DNA of 64,000 bases from CAWEYO01 sp963813315 (GCA_963813315.1 CAWEYO010000028.1:62001-126000); one strand, 5' to 3'. Shown: positions 43,411 through 53,660, counted from the stretch's first letter. Made by a program: numbers and translations. Notes: generated by a model from the letters alone, not told the origin.

Positions 43411-43628
43411 GACCCCCCGAACGGATGGCCACGATACGTTCGAACCGCGACCTTGTCGCCCATTGTCGCGAAGGTCATGAGATGGCGGATATCGTTGAAG
43501 AAGTCGGCTGCGGATTTAGCGCTGCATTGACGATTGCGAGCGGATGCAGCAAAAGCGGTGCGGTCGCCCACCGGAAAAGTGCGCAGTCGCTAGCGCTTTG
43601 ATGTCTTCGGGCCGATGCAGGATGCTGG

Positions 43629-45374
43629 TTAGTAGCCCCGCGCCGCACCGGCGGTCGCCCGGCTATCGATGGCGCCGTAGTAGCGCGCGCCGCCGCCGGC
43701 CTCGATCTCGGACAAGCTCTTGCCGCCGACGAGTATCCCAGCCGCTTCACCCCAGATCGTCCTTCCCCTGTCGATGCCGACGTCGTGGCCCATCTCGGTA
43801 AGGAGCCGGACCGTGTCGGGCGATAGCGCGTAGGGTTCCATGTAGACCTTGTCCGGCAGCCATTGATGATGGATGCGTGGCGCGTCGATTGCCTCCTGGA
43901 TGTTCATGCCGTGGTCGATCACATTGATGATCGCCTCCAGCGTTATCGTGATGATGCGCGCTCCCCCCGGGCTGCCAATGACCATGAAGGGCTTGCCGTC
44001 CTTGGACAGAACGGTTGGGCTCATGGAGGAGAGCGGCGTCTTCTTCGGCGCGATGGCGTTTGCCTCGCCCTGCACCAGCCCATAGAGATTGGGCACGCCG
44101 GGCTTGGCGGTGAAATCATCCATTTCATTGTTGAGCAGGATGCCTGTGCCCGGCGCGACTACGCCGGCGCCAAAAGAGCCGTTCAGCGTGTAGCTTACGG
44201 CGACTGCATTGCCCTCGTCGTCGATGATCGAGTAGTGGGTCGTTTCCTTGCTTTCGGCAAAGCCCTTCGGCATCAGCTCCTGCGAAACGCCGGCCTTGAA
44301 CGGATTGATCTTGCCACGGATTTCCTTTGCGTGTGCCTTGTCGAGAAGCTTCTTGACCGGGTTGTCGACGAAGTCGGGATCGCCCAGCGAAACGTTGCGG
44401 TCGACGAAGGCATGGCGCATCGCTTCGACCATGGCGTGGACCGTTTCGGCCGAACCATAGCCGAGGTACCCGAGGGGGTAGCCCTCCAGCACGTTGAGAA
44501 TTTCGCAAATGATGACGCCACCAGAACTCGGCGGCGGCGACGATACGATCTCGTAGCCCCGATAGTCGCACTTCACCGGCTCGAGTTCGCGGACGGAATA
44601 TTGCTCGAAATCGGCCTTGGCGAGAATGCCCCTGTTTTCCCCACTCGCCTTCACGATGGCGTCGGCGATCGCGCCCTTGTAGAAGGCGTCCGGCCCTTTT
44701 GCCGAAATCGCGGAAAGCGATGCCGCCAGGTCCGATTGGACAAGCGTCTCTCCGAGCGCGTAGGGGCTACCGCCTGGCTTGAGAAAGATTGCGGCGGCAG
44801 CTGGATTCTTCGCCAGCGTCTCTTTACCCTTTGCAAACGAGGCGATGTCGCCCGCTTCCAGCTTGAAGCCTTCGCGCGCGAGGCGGATTGCCGGCTCCAT
44901 CAGCTTTTCGCGGGAGAGTGTTCCGTATTTGGTGCGAGCCGCCTCGAAGCCGAGAACCGAGCCTGGAACGCCGACCGCCAGATAGCCTTTAGTGCTGAGG
45001 CCCTCGACCGGATTGCCCTTGTCATCGAGATACATGGTCTTCGTCGAGGCCAGCGGCGCACGTTCGCGGAAATCGAGGAAGGCTGTTTTCCCGTCCTTAA
45101 GGCGGATCGTCATGAAGCCGCCGCCGCCGAGATTTCCCGCAGCCGGGTAGACCACCGCCAGAGCGTAGCCGACGGCGACCGCAGCATCGATCGCGTTGCC
45201 GCCCTCTTTCAGAACGGCCACTCCGACATCCGACGCCAGCTTCTGTGCGGTGACCACCATGCCATGCTCGCCTTTCACTGGCTCCGGCGAAGCGGCGATG
45301 GCGACCGGCAGGAACGAGACGCCAAGAGCGATCGACAGGGTAAGCGCAATGCCCGTCCGCGTGCCATTGCTCAT
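43629..45374 (-). CDS. ggt: Gamma-glutamyltransferase
   Basis: This 581-residue periplasmic enzyme hydrolyses or transfers the gamma-glutamyl group of glutathione. A signal peptide (ALTLSIALGVSFLPVAIAAS) is followed by the large subunit with GNAIDAAVAVGYALAVVYP, NLGGGGFMTIRL and YEIVSSPPPSSGGVI. The autocleavage nucleophile is the second threonine in KETTHYSIIDDEGNAVAVSY. The small subunit holds GSPGGARIITITLEAIINVI. Length and motifs are complete. The antisense frame is long (over 500 codons) but is a codon-bias shadow. Confidence 0.94.
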   Translation of the reverse strand: MSNGTRTGIALTLSIALGVSFLPVAIAASPEPVKGEHGMVVTAQKLASDVGVAVLKEGGNAIDAAVAVGYALAVVYPAAGNLGGGGFMTIRLKDGKTAFLDFRERAPLASTKTMYLDDKGNPVEGLSTKGYLAVGVPGSVLGFEAARTKYGTLSREKLMEPAIRLAREGFKLEAGDIASFAKGKETLAKNPAAAAIFLKPGGSPYALGETLVQSDLAASLSAISAKGPDAFYKGAIADAIVKASGENRGILAKADFEQYSVRELEPVKCDYRGYEIVSSPPPSSGGVIICEILNVLEGYPLGYLGYGSAETVHAMVEAMRHAFVDRNVSLGDPDFVDNPVKKLLDKAHAKEIRGKINPFKAGVSQELMPKGFAESKETTHYSIIDDEGNAVAVSYTLNGSFGAGVVAPGTGILLNNEMDDFTAKPGVPNLYGLVQGEANAIAPKKTPLSSMSPTVLSKDGKPFMVIGSPGGARIITITLEAIINVIDHGMNIQEAIDAPRIHHQWLPDKVYMEPYALSPDTVRLLTEMGHDVGIDRGRTIWGEAAGILVGGKSLSEIEAGGGARYYGAIDSRATAGAARGY

Positions 45375-45667
45375 TTACGCCTCCGCAATTGATTGTCCGC
45401 CCGCGGCATTGAAGGACCCGTGGGAATGCGTGTGTCGCGGCCCTGAGTGCGATTGGTATCCAAAGTACCCCGTCGCGCCGATCTACGGCTAGTTCACGGA
45501 AGGCAGCGGCACGCGAATTTTGATCGAGGCGAAAGTGCCGCTGCGCGACACTGGCTAGTCATTTCGGCCATGCTCGACGGAAGACAGGTATCGGACCGCA
45601 AGCAGTCATCAACGCCGCAGCACGGAAGGTCGGTCAGGTGGCGCAAATTTGCCGTCCCGGACTGCAC
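45375..45667. other. Gap upstream of ggt
   Basis: No gene is supported; the promoter of ggt should lie here. Confidence 0.4.
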
Positions 45668-46015
45668 CTAACCGAAGATTATCTCGCGTTTCGGCCCGCT
45701 TCCGCGTCGCCATCCGGTCAACAATCGCTCGGTTGCCAGCCTTTGTTGAAGTCCCCGGAAGGCCACCGCCTTCTCGGCCATCACTTCGCTCGTCCATTTG
45801 TCCGCAACTTCTTCAACAGGAGCCGTCGTCGCGACCCCTGGCGCCGCTTCGGCGACTGAGAGATATTCGCTTTGTGCATTGCAGCGCACTTCGATGAACT
45901 GGTGTGAACCAGGGTGAAATCTGGAACTCGTGACCGCGCGGTGACCGCGACCAACACGTTTGCTAAGTTCGCCCATTTTCGTCCCTGACCAGAGGGCATG
46001 CGCTCCACCTCCCAT
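45668..46015 (-). CDS. hypothetical protein, weak support
   Basis: This frame of up to 115 residues starts at an ATG after GAGGAAGGCGAA. It contains SRFHPGSHQFIEVRCNAQSE followed by an acidic helical part (VEEVADKWTSEVMAEKAVAF). An overlapping frame (45781-45997) starts after GGGAGGTGGAGCGC. Which of the two is used, if either, cannot be told; the first has the more natural amino acid composition. No family was recognised. Confidence 0.35.
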   Translation of the reverse strand: MGGGAHALWSGTKMGELSKRVGRGHRAVTSSRFHPGSHQFIEVRCNAQSEYLSVAEAAPGVATTAPVEEVADKWTSEVMAEKAVAFRGLQQRLATERLLTGWRRGSGPKREIIFG

Positions 46016-46025
46016 TTCGCCTTCC

Positions 46026-46169
46026 TCAGATATCGTGCTTGGTGCGAAGGCTCTCCAACTCTGCTTTGGGGGACTTCGACCGCCGTTCTGTGACCGGGAG
46101 GCCTCCAGTCAGGTCTCCAGTTTGCTTCGCGGCCGAGGCGACCGCGGTGAGTTTCGTCACGGCATTCAT
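46026..46169 (-). CDS. 47-residue small protein with a strong ribosome binding site
   Basis: The frame reads MNAVTKLTAVASAAKQTGD and ends with RTKHDI and a TGA. It is preceded by AGGAGGTTGCTC, a near-perfect Shine-Dalgarno sequence with good spacing, which is the main reason for calling it. The composition is Lys/Thr/Ala-rich with no membrane span. The next small frame starts 11 bases beyond its stop, so the two could form a small operon. Confidence 0.45.
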   Translation of the reverse strand: MNAVTKLTAVASAAKQTGDLTGGLPVTERRSKSPKAELESLRTKHDI

Positions 46170-46289
46170 GAGCAACCTCCTGGCGAGGGGCCCTTGGCAG
46201 GTCGAACGGACCGTGCAAAGTGCTGTTCTTTCTCACCTAGGTAGTAACCGCGCCCGACGCATTCCGTTCTTGCCAAGAGCGATCGACGC

Positions 46290-46961
46290 TCAGGTGACGA
46301 TTGCGATGGCAAAACCGTCATAGCCCTTGGCGCCGACGGTCTGTATCGCGGTGCTTTCGAGACGTTTGTCCTTGCCGATGAACGAGAACGCCGCCCGCGC
46401 CCCCTGCACGCTTTCGTCGCGGCTGTCCTTCTTGATGACATCGCCATCGCGGATGACGTTGTCACAGACGATCACCGTGCCCGGCCGCGACAGCTTCATC
46501 GCCCAGGAGAGATAATTCGGGTTGTTCGGCTTGTCGGCGTCGATGAAGATAAGGTCGAACGGCCCTGCGCCCTCGCCGCTCAGCACCGCAAGCGAGTCCA
46601 GCGCCGGGCCCACGCGCAGGTCCACCAACTTGGAGAGCCCTGCCCGCTTGATATTCGCTCGCGCCACCTTGGCGTGATGCGTGTCGAGCTCCAGCGTCAC
46701 GATCTTGCCGTCGGCCGGCAGGGCACGGGCCATCCAGATGGTGGAGTAGCCGCCAAGCGTACCGATTTCCAGGATACGCTTTGCCTTGTTCATCCGGACC
46801 ATCAGGTTGAGCAGCTTGCCCTGCGCCGGCGACACGTCGATCGCCGGCAGGTTATTGTCGCGATTGGCCTCGAGTGCGGCCTCGAGCGCCGGATCGGCAG
46901 GGATCAGTTCCTCGGCAATGTAGTCGTCGACGGCATTCCAGGTCTTTCGGGTCACGGGCAT
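46290..46961 (-). CDS. Class I SAM-dependent O-methyltransferase (CCoAOMT-like)
   Basis: This 223-residue methyltransferase of the caffeoyl-CoA/catechol O-methyltransferase-like family uses S-adenosylmethionine and a divalent metal on hydroxyl groups of small aromatic or other acceptors. It shows the SAM motif ILEIGTLGGYSTIWMARAL, the acidic strand KIVTLELDTHHAKVAR, the metal-binding FDLIFIDADKPNNPNYLSWA and GTVIVCDNVIRDG. Length is normal. Start ATG 46961. It is a standalone minus-strand gene; the natural acceptor cannot be inferred. Confidence 0.9.
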   Translation of the reverse strand: MPVTRKTWNAVDDYIAEELIPADPALEAALEANRDNNLPAIDVSPAQGKLLNLMVRMNKAKRILEIGTLGGYSTIWMARALPADGKIVTLELDTHHAKVARANIKRAGLSKLVDLRVGPALDSLAVLSGEGAGPFDLIFIDADKPNNPNYLSWAMKLSRPGTVIVCDNVIRDGDVIKKDSRDESVQGARAAFSFIGKDKRLESTAIQTVGAKGYDGFAIAIVT

Positions 46962-47234
46962 CCTCGGTCGAATTTGAACGATACGCGTTGGATCGGACGT
47001 ATATCCGGGAGCGCAGGAATTTGCCGCATTACATCCGAGGCCGACAGATGCATTGTCTCAAAATTCGGTGACCGGTCCCGACATTTTGGCCGGGTAATTC
47101 GTTCGCTTCCGGGCCAGCGGCGCCGTCTGCATTGCCTCCGAAGTTGACGGCGCCGTCGTCCGGGCCTTGCACTGATGCCTACGGTCAGCAAATGTGGCAT
47201 AATTATGCAGTTTGCTCACCACGGAGCGAGGACG

Positions 47235-48972
47235 ATGCATCGGCGGCTGGCCGCTATCATGGTGGCTGACTTCGTCGGCTCCACTCCTGCCATGGAGTTC
47301 TGACGAAGAGGGGAGCGTCACGCGCATTGCCGCCTGCATGAAGGTAGTGGGAGACACTGTTGCGCGCCACGACGGGAGAGTGTTCAGCACCGCGGGTGAC
47401 GCCGTACTTGCCGAGTTCTCCAGTCCTGTCAACGCGTTGAGGGCTTCCATGGAAGCACGAAATGCCATCGCTACTGTGCCGGGGGCGACGGCTCGCGACA
47501 TGCGCTTCGGGCTGCACGTCGCCGATGTCGTGGTCGTCGGCGACGACCTTCGCGGCGAGGGCGTGAATGTCGCATCACGTTTGCAGTCGGCAGCCGAAGC
47601 GGGCGCGATCGACGTCACGAAGGCGGTTTACGACCACGTCCGCCGTGTCTCCCCCTGTGGCTTCGAGCAGCTCGGGGCACGGAATTTCAAGGGCATATCA
47701 GAGCCGGTCCAGGTATATCGGGTCGGCTCAACTGTCGACCGCCATCGCTTCCAGTCGGCCCCCACCCGGGATGCGCCACCCTCGCCGATGCGGCCCAACT
47801 CCGTCGCGGTCGCGCCTTTTTCCACGCCATCGTCGCAGAACCAAGACCAGGTGTTCCTCGCTGAAGGCCTGACCGACGACCTCACCCTTGAGCTGGGCCG
47901 GCTAAGGTCCCTCTTTGTCAGTTCGCGTTCCGCCTCCACGGTGCTGACGACGAGGGACCCCGTGGAAATCGGCAAGGCGCTCGGTGTGCACTACGTCGTC
48001 GCCGGCACTGTGCGCAAGCTCGGCCAGACTGTGCGGCTCAACGTTTCCTTGGCAGAAACCGAACGCGGACAACTTGTGTGGTCGGATCGCATCCAGCGTC
48101 CGTTTGACGAAATCCTCGACGTCATCGACGAGATCACCGCACGCGTTGCCGCGACCGTTGCCGGGCGAATAGAGCAGGCCGAACTGGCAGCTGCGCGACT
48201 TAAGCGACCCGAGAACATGTCGGCCTACGAATACTATTTGATTGGTCTCCAGCATCACCGGCTCATTGGAGTTGCCGACCATCACATCGCCGAAGCGATG
48301 CAATGGTTCGAACGGTCGATGGAAGCCGACGCCGGCTTCGCCCGGCCCGTCACAATGCATGTCTGTGCGCAGGCAAGCCTTGCGAGCTTTGACAAGGATC
48401 TTGGGGAAAAGCAGGTTGCACACGCGTTGGAACTCGATCCGGCCGATCCGGAGTCCCACCGAGTCATGGGATCGCTCAAGATGATGGGCGGCGATTTCAC
48501 GGCGTCCCGCCACCATCACGATCGAGCGCTCGAAATGGCGCCTAACGACGCCTACATGATCGGCCGCTGCGCCGCGTTTTACACCTTTGCCGGCGAACCG
48601 GAGCGGGCGCTAGCCCTGCTCGACCGTGCCGAGGCGCTCGACCCGTTCCTGCCAGTGTGGATCACCGAGGAGCGGGTGGCCGCGCTCTATGCGCTCAAGC
48701 GCTACGACGAGATTTCTGCCGTCGCTCGCTCCCTGCCATTCCAGACCCGCCGCACACTGATCTACCGAATGGCGGCACGGATGGCGAGAGGCGAGAGCGA
48801 ACGGGCCGGACAGTTGGCTCTGCAGGCACTGGCACTCGACCCTTCGCTGTCCTCAGAATACATCCGTATCCAGGAATTGTTCAAAGACCAGGTGATCCTC
48901 AGCGAGCTGGTCAAGCGTGCTTGCGCGGCTGGTTTGCCCGCGGCGCCGGCTCCCTTGGAACTCGCCTCCTGA
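47235..48972 (+). CDS. Adenylate cyclase-TolB-like-TPR protein, one-base insertion in its first domain
   Basis: This protein of about 578 residues belongs to a rhizobial signalling family. The catalytic cyclase domain (about 1-165) begins MHRRLAAIMVADFVGSTPAM and continues GRVFSTAGDAVLAEFSSPVN and GEGVNVASRLQSAAE. A TolB-like domain (about 200-320) with AEGLTDDLTLELGRLRSLFV and ALGVHYVVAGTVRKLGQTVR follows, then TPR-like helices to the end. After AMEF the first frame stops at 47301. The domain continues in another frame (SDEEGSVTRIAACMKVVGDT). Deleting one T at 47298-47299 gives AMESDEEGSVTRIAA. The cyclase metal residues are D in ADFVG and D in AGDAV. As written, the catalytic domain would lose its first 23 residues, including one metal ligand. 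Confidence 0.8.
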
Positions 48973-49476
48973 CATAACGGCGTGCTGTCGAAAGCGAGGG
49001 GCAGCTCATCCCCGGCACGGAGGAAGTGGCGGTTGCTGCGCTGGATGGCATGCGGTAGCCGTCGGTTCATCTTGCTGAGCCGGCCTTTGTTCAAGCAAAC
49101 CATGGTTCGTCTACTCATAGCGGACAATCAAGCACCAGTTTTGGAAGGTCTGGAACGGGTCAACTCACGACCAGCAGCGCTCGATCCGAAGGATCGCATT
49201 CGCGCCGCAAGTTGGCCGCTCGTCCTCTCTGTCGGAACGAGCAGGGAGCGCCATCGGCGGACATTCACTTCCGGCAGGATCGACGGCACCTTGCGCAAAT
49301 TGTTGCTGTTCGCTGGCGGCTGGGAGAACGGCCGCTTTCGTTGATGCAAAGCGGTCGTTCGCCACCGGGTGGTATACGAGGTGAAGTGACCCTTTTCAAA
49401 AGTTCCGAGAGACTAGTTCTTGAGAAAATGCAAAGAGGGAGGCGCTCGGTTCGATCTTGGGCCGTTTGCAATTGCA
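48973..49476. other. 504-base gap between two convergent cyclase genes
   Basis: I see no convincing gene. Short frames on both strands (for example MVRLLIADNQAPVLEGLERV at 49101) have no ribosome binding site and no family resemblance. It may hold older remnants and the terminators of both genes. Confidence 0.4.
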
Positions 49477-52400
49477 TCAGCGAAGTTGGTCAAGTAATTT
49501 TTTCGCCTCGGCAAGATCGCTCGTCTCGTGACCTTCCGTGAACCACGTATAGGCCGGAACGAGCACGTCGCGAGCCGTCCTGTCCTGACCTTCAGAACGG
49601 TACAGCCGCGCGAGGCTAATCGCCGCTTTAAGCTCCAGCGATTTGGCGCCTTGATCACCGGCCAGTCTCAAGGCCTCATGAAAGCAGCCTTCGGGGGACT
49701 GGTCGGGTGCGTCGAGCCTCAGCAGCAACTCGCCCTTAATGCGCAAGAGCTCAGGGACACGATGCTTGGTGCCCGAAGCGGCAACGATTTCGAACGCCTC
49801 TTCCAACAGGGACAGTCCCTCGGCGACCCTTCCGCACTTGCCACAGGCTTCGGCGAGTACGCAAAGCCGGTAGTCATTGTCCAGGCTCCCCGCCGCGGTA
49901 CTCGCGGCGATGCCTTCGCGCAGTTCCACAAGGCCTTTCCCGTATCGCCCCTCTTGCGCAAGCACCCAGCCCACCTGGAACTTTGCCTCGGCGACCAGGC
50001 CCGGTAACCCCAGCTCGATTGCGACCTCGCTCCAATTCGCCAGCAATCGGCGTGCCTCGCCGGTTTCGCGCCGCATCAGGTGCAGTTCGGTCAGGGCGTT
50101 CTTGGCCATCAACCAGCTTAAGGGATGAGAGACATGCTCTGCCAGCGCGACACCCTCCCGCGCGCGCTGCAGAGCCTGGTCCGGATAGCCGCGGAACCAA
50201 AGCAGGAGCGCAGAGTGCATTCGGCAACAGACGCCGGGATCATGTCCGGAATAGGCATATGTCAGTGAATGATGCCGCTCCGGATCATAGATTGCGAGGC
50301 CGCGCCCGACGTGCTGTTCGGCGGCAGCGTAATCTCCCATCCGCGATCTCGTTGCCCAAAGACGATGGTGGGCCTCGATCAGCAGGCTTTCATCGCCTTT
50401 GGATTGTGCAAGTTTCAGGCATTGTTGGCCCCGCTCGTCGGAAACGCGCAGGTTTCCAGTGACCATATAGTAAGATGCTTCGCCGACGAGCGCGATGAAC
50501 AACTGGTCCTCGTCGCCGAGCTTTTCGCTGAGAGCCCGTGCTCTCGAAAATGCCTGCACAACCTCGGGCGCGCCGAACCCCTTTGTGGCCTTCACGCCAA
50601 GTCCTAGAGCGCTCTGGAGCTGGAGTTCCTGTCCCTGACGCTCCTCAGAGTCCGGCAGCACGGCAATCAGCTCGATCCCCTTGTTCAGATGAGCAATCGC
50701 TTCGTGATTGGCCGATCGCCTCAACGCTGCCTGCCCGGCGCTGAGCCAACATGGCACCGCCTGATCCGGCAAGCCGGCAACGGTGTAGTGATGGGCCAAT
50801 GTCTCGGGTTCTGCCGAAGCGATTTCGGGAAATCCGGCTTCCAGCTTTGCGGCAATGGCCGCATGCAGCTTTTGCCTCCGGCTCCCAAGCAGGCTCTGAT
50901 AGGCAGTATCCTGAACCAGCGTGTGCTTGAACGTGTAGGTCGCCTCCGGAGGAACTCCGCTGCGAAAGACCAGCTCGGAGCTTTCGAGTTGCCGCATGTC
51001 CTGCTCAAGACCTGCGCTGTCGCGATCGAACAGTGCGGCCAGCAGCCGGTGGTGAAAGTGGCGGCCGATGCAGGCACCGGCCTGGGCCACCTCCTTTGCC
51101 CGGCCCAGTCTGTCGAGGCGAGCCATCAACGAATCCTGTAACGTCGATGGGACGGCCAGTGGAGGCAGGGAACGTGACAGCACATACTGATCCCCGCAAT
51201 CGGTAAGGACGCCGGATTCGATCACAGTTTTGGTGAGCTCCTCGACGAACAGTGGCACCCCTTCCGTCCTCGCCAGGATCTGCTCCTCAACCTCGAGCGG
51301 CAGCGACTTGCCGCCGGCGATCCGCTTGGCGATCGCTGCTCCATCGTCGTGATCCAGCCGGCTGAGCGACAGATGTGTGACATGCGGGAGTGTCGACCAA
51401 TTCTGCTCGAACTCCGGTCGGAAGCTGATGAGCAGAAGGATTGGCAGGTCACGCAGATGATCAATGACCGAGTCGAGCCAATCGCGGGTCGTCGGATCGA
51501 TCCAATGCGCGTCCTCCACGACCATCATGACCGGCTGCTGGGCAGCGGTCGCCGTGAGCAGATCGATCAACGTCGCCCCTGTGCGGGCCTTCTGCTCCTC
51601 GGCCGTGAGCTTCAGTGGCGGATGGCGGGCGCTCGCGTCGATCGACAGCATCTCAGCCAGCAAAACGGTGGGCGCGGCGAGATCGGACGTGGTCCGTCGC
51701 AGCAGGACCTGGAGCTTGTCGAGCTTCGTGTCGCTGCGGTCTTCGCGGTGTATGCCGGTCGCCCGAGCTAGCTGTCTTATGACGGGATGAAACGCACTGT
51801 TCACATGATACGCCGAACAAAAATAGCGCAGCGGCGTGAACGGCTCGGCGCGGGCACGCTCCAGGATTGCGGCGATCAAGCGCGACTTTCCAATGCCCGG
51901 TTCGCCCGTCAGAATCGCCACCTGCCCTTCGCCGGCGCGGGCAAGCTGCCATCGGTGCAGCAGCATCTTGAGTTCCTCGGTTCGACCGACCAGCGGCGAA
52001 GAATCGCGACGCGCTTCGAACCGGCTCTCCACATCGGCTTCGCCGGTGATGCGCCACGCGCGCGACAACTTTGCAAAGCCTTTGAGCTCCCGCCAGCCGA
52101 GGTCGACCGTCTCGAACAGGCCGGCGATCAGTCTTTGCGTGCCGCTCGATGCAACGACCGTATTCGATTCGGCCAGCGACTGCAGGCGCGCCGCCAGGTT
52201 TGGCGCCTCGCCGACGACGGCCTCTTCCTGCGCCGAACCCTCGCCGATCAGGTCGCCGACGACCACCAGGCCGGTGGCAATTCCGACGCGCACGGAAAGA
52301 GCATCGCCCCGCGGAGTCTTCAGGCTGTTGATTGCCGTAATCACTGCCAAGCCGGCACGAACCGCACGTTCCGCATCATCCTCATGCGCGCGCGGCCAGC

Positions 52401-52827
52401 CGAAATAGGCCAGGACGCCATCTCCCATGAGCTTGGCAACATAACCCTCGTAGCGTGCAATCTCTGCCGACACTGCACTCTGGTAGGCACGGAAGACGTC
52501 GCGCATTTGTTCCGGATCAAGCCGCTGTGACAGCTCGGTCGAACCCACGAGGTCGATGAACACCACGGTCAGCTGCCGCCGCTCGGCCTCGCGTGCAGGC
52601 AGCGCAGACCTCAGAGCGGAAGCGGAACTCATGGGCGACATGGTATCGTCGTCCAGTGCGGCAATCGCCGCCAGAATCTTGCGACGCGGGCCGACGGGTA
52701 GACCCAGCTCCCTCAGATCATCTTCTGTGAGATGCCGAAGCGCATCGAAATCAACTTCGTTTGCGGTGAATGCCTCTGCGTACTTGTCCAAGCCGAGGCG
52801 GGCCAGCCAAGAGGTGATGTCCGGCAT
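49477..52827 (-). CDS. SAM domain-class III cyclase-AAA ATPase-TPR signalling protein
   Basis: This 1116-residue multidomain protein has an N-terminal SAM-type domain (about 1-58, SWLARLGLDKYAEAFTANEV). A class III cyclase domain (about 80-260) shows VVFIDLVGSTELSQRL and KLMGDGVLAYFG, the two metal-aspartate sites. An AAA/STAND-type ATPase (about 285-600) follows with Walker A ILTGEPGIGKSRLIAAIL, Walker B VMMVVEDAHWIDPTTRDWLD and sensor region LILLISFRPEF-like sequence. The C-terminal half consists of TPR-like helical repeats. This layout is common in Bradyrhizobium and Mesorhizobium; ligands are unknown. All domains look intact. It is convergent with the other cyclase protein at 47.2-49.0 kb. 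Confidence 0.9.
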   Translation of the reverse strand: MPDITSWLARLGLDKYAEAFTANEVDFDALRHLTEDDLRELGLPVGPRRKILAAIAALDDDTMSPMSSASALRSALPAREAERRQLTVVFIDLVGSTELSQRLDPEQMRDVFRAYQSAVSAEIARYEGYVAKLMGDGVLAYFGWPRAHEDDAERAVRAGLAVITAINSLKTPRGDALSVRVGIATGLVVVGDLIGEGSAQEEAVVGEAPNLAARLQSLAESNTVVASSGTQRLIAGLFETVDLGWRELKGFAKLSRAWRITGEADVESRFEARRDSSPLVGRTEELKMLLHRWQLARAGEGQVAILTGEPGIGKSRLIAAILERARAEPFTPLRYFCSAYHVNSAFHPVIRQLARATGIHREDRSDTKLDKLQVLLRRTTSDLAAPTVLLAEMLSIDASARHPPLKLTAEEQKARTGATLIDLLTATAAQQPVMMVVEDAHWIDPTTRDWLDSVIDHLRDLPILLLISFRPEFEQNWSTLPHVTHLSLSRLDHDDGAAIAKRIAGGKSLPLEVEEQILARTEGVPLFVEELTKTVIESGVLTDCGDQYVLSRSLPPLAVPSTLQDSLMARLDRLGRAKEVAQAGACIGRHFHHRLLAALFDRDSAGLEQDMRQLESSELVFRSGVPPEATYTFKHTLVQDTAYQSLLGSRRQKLHAAIAAKLEAGFPEIASAEPETLAHHYTVAGLPDQAVPCWLSAGQAALRRSANHEAIAHLNKGIELIAVLPDSEERQGQELQLQSALGLGVKATKGFGAPEVVQAFSRARALSEKLGDEDQLFIALVGEASYYMVTGNLRVSDERGQQCLKLAQSKGDESLLIEAHHRLWATRSRMGDYAAAEQHVGRGLAIYDPERHHSLTYAYSGHDPGVCCRMHSALLLWFRGYPDQALQRAREGVALAEHVSHPLSWLMAKNALTELHLMRRETGEARRLLANWSEVAIELGLPGLVAEAKFQVGWVLAQEGRYGKGLVELREGIAASTAAGSLDNDYRLCVLAEACGKCGRVAEGLSLLEEAFEIVAASGTKHRVPELLRIKGELLLRLDAPDQSPEGCFHEALRLAGDQGAKSLELKAAISLARLYRSEGQDRTARDVLVPAYTWFTEGHETSDLAEAKKLLDQLR

Positions 52828-53478
52828 GAGGTTACCTCGCTGCCGGGAAACCTATCACGTCGGTCGTGTGACGGACAGCAACACTGCAATTCATACTTCC
52901 GCTACTAGGGGCAAACACATTCGTTAAGGCGGCTTTTTGAATGGCGGCTCGTTATCCGCTCCGGACCTTGGGATTTTGTGACCAGACGGCGGCAACGGGT
53001 CATGACACGAAGTACGAGAACATTTCCTGATTTCGCCATTCGCATGAACCGCGAGAACACTTCGGCTGCGCCACAAGTGTGAGTAGTCAACATTGCCGCC
53101 ATCCTGCGTTGTCAGTAAGGCGGACGTCGTGCTCGCGCCAAGCGGAAGTCTGCAGACTCCGACAGGGGCCAACATTCGCCGCGTGCAGCTTCATATGTTA
53201 GACCGCTCGACTAGTACGAGAAGTCGTCGATTCCTATGCGCCTCCCTCCGCCCTTCTGGTATGAGGGTGCCCAAATCGGCCGTTAGCCGAGCGTCAACTT
53301 CCCGCCACATCAGCCCAGCAGATCCCTTCATCTGCATTCGTGCGGGCGGCCATTGTGAAATCGACGCACGCGCAGGATCAATCCCGGTTTGCATTACTGG
53401 CTGATTGGCAGGCGCCATCGCTTTGCCCCTTGCACTGGTCGGCGAGATCGGAATCTTTCTTCCTGCAAGCGCCGCTTT
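52828..53478. other. Gap upstream of the large cyclase gene, remnants only
   Basis: About 650 bases without a supported gene. Frames with a protein-like look (for example DGGNVDYSHLWRSRSVLAVH on the minus strand near 53095) are short and have no start signal. They may be decayed sequence; no parent family is assigned. Confidence 0.4.
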
Positions 53479-53660
53479 GACGATGAGCGGCAACGCATCG
53501 TCATGTTTCGAATGAACTTGGATGAAATGAATGTTCCGGCCGTCGATTTCGGTCATGGATTTGCGGCAGGGCGTTTAGCCTCGCTTCGATCTTGCGTCAC
53601 TCGTAATCTGTCTTACTGTCGCGCGCGAGTTCGCGCATCGTCGCTAGCTGCACGCCTTGC
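53479..53660 (-). pseudogene. Epoxide hydrolase remnant
   Basis: Reading minus from about 53660, the sequence gives GVQLATMRELARDSKTDYE, a TGA, then RKIEARLNALPQI. In the next frame MTEIDGRNIHFIQVHSKHDD and ALPLIV follow, ending at 53479. This matches the N-terminal domain of microsomal-type epoxide hydrolases, which have W where the TGA is, then NALPQFxTEIDGLxIHFIHVRSKHxxALPLIVTHGWPGS. The strand after PLIV, with the HGWPGS oxyanion motif, is lost. One nonsense change, one frameshift and a 3' truncation mark a decayed gene. Confidence 0.65.

Noticed and set aside
43863..45392. 509-codon open frame opposite ggt
   Set aside because: Antisense shadow of a complete gamma-glutamyltransferase.
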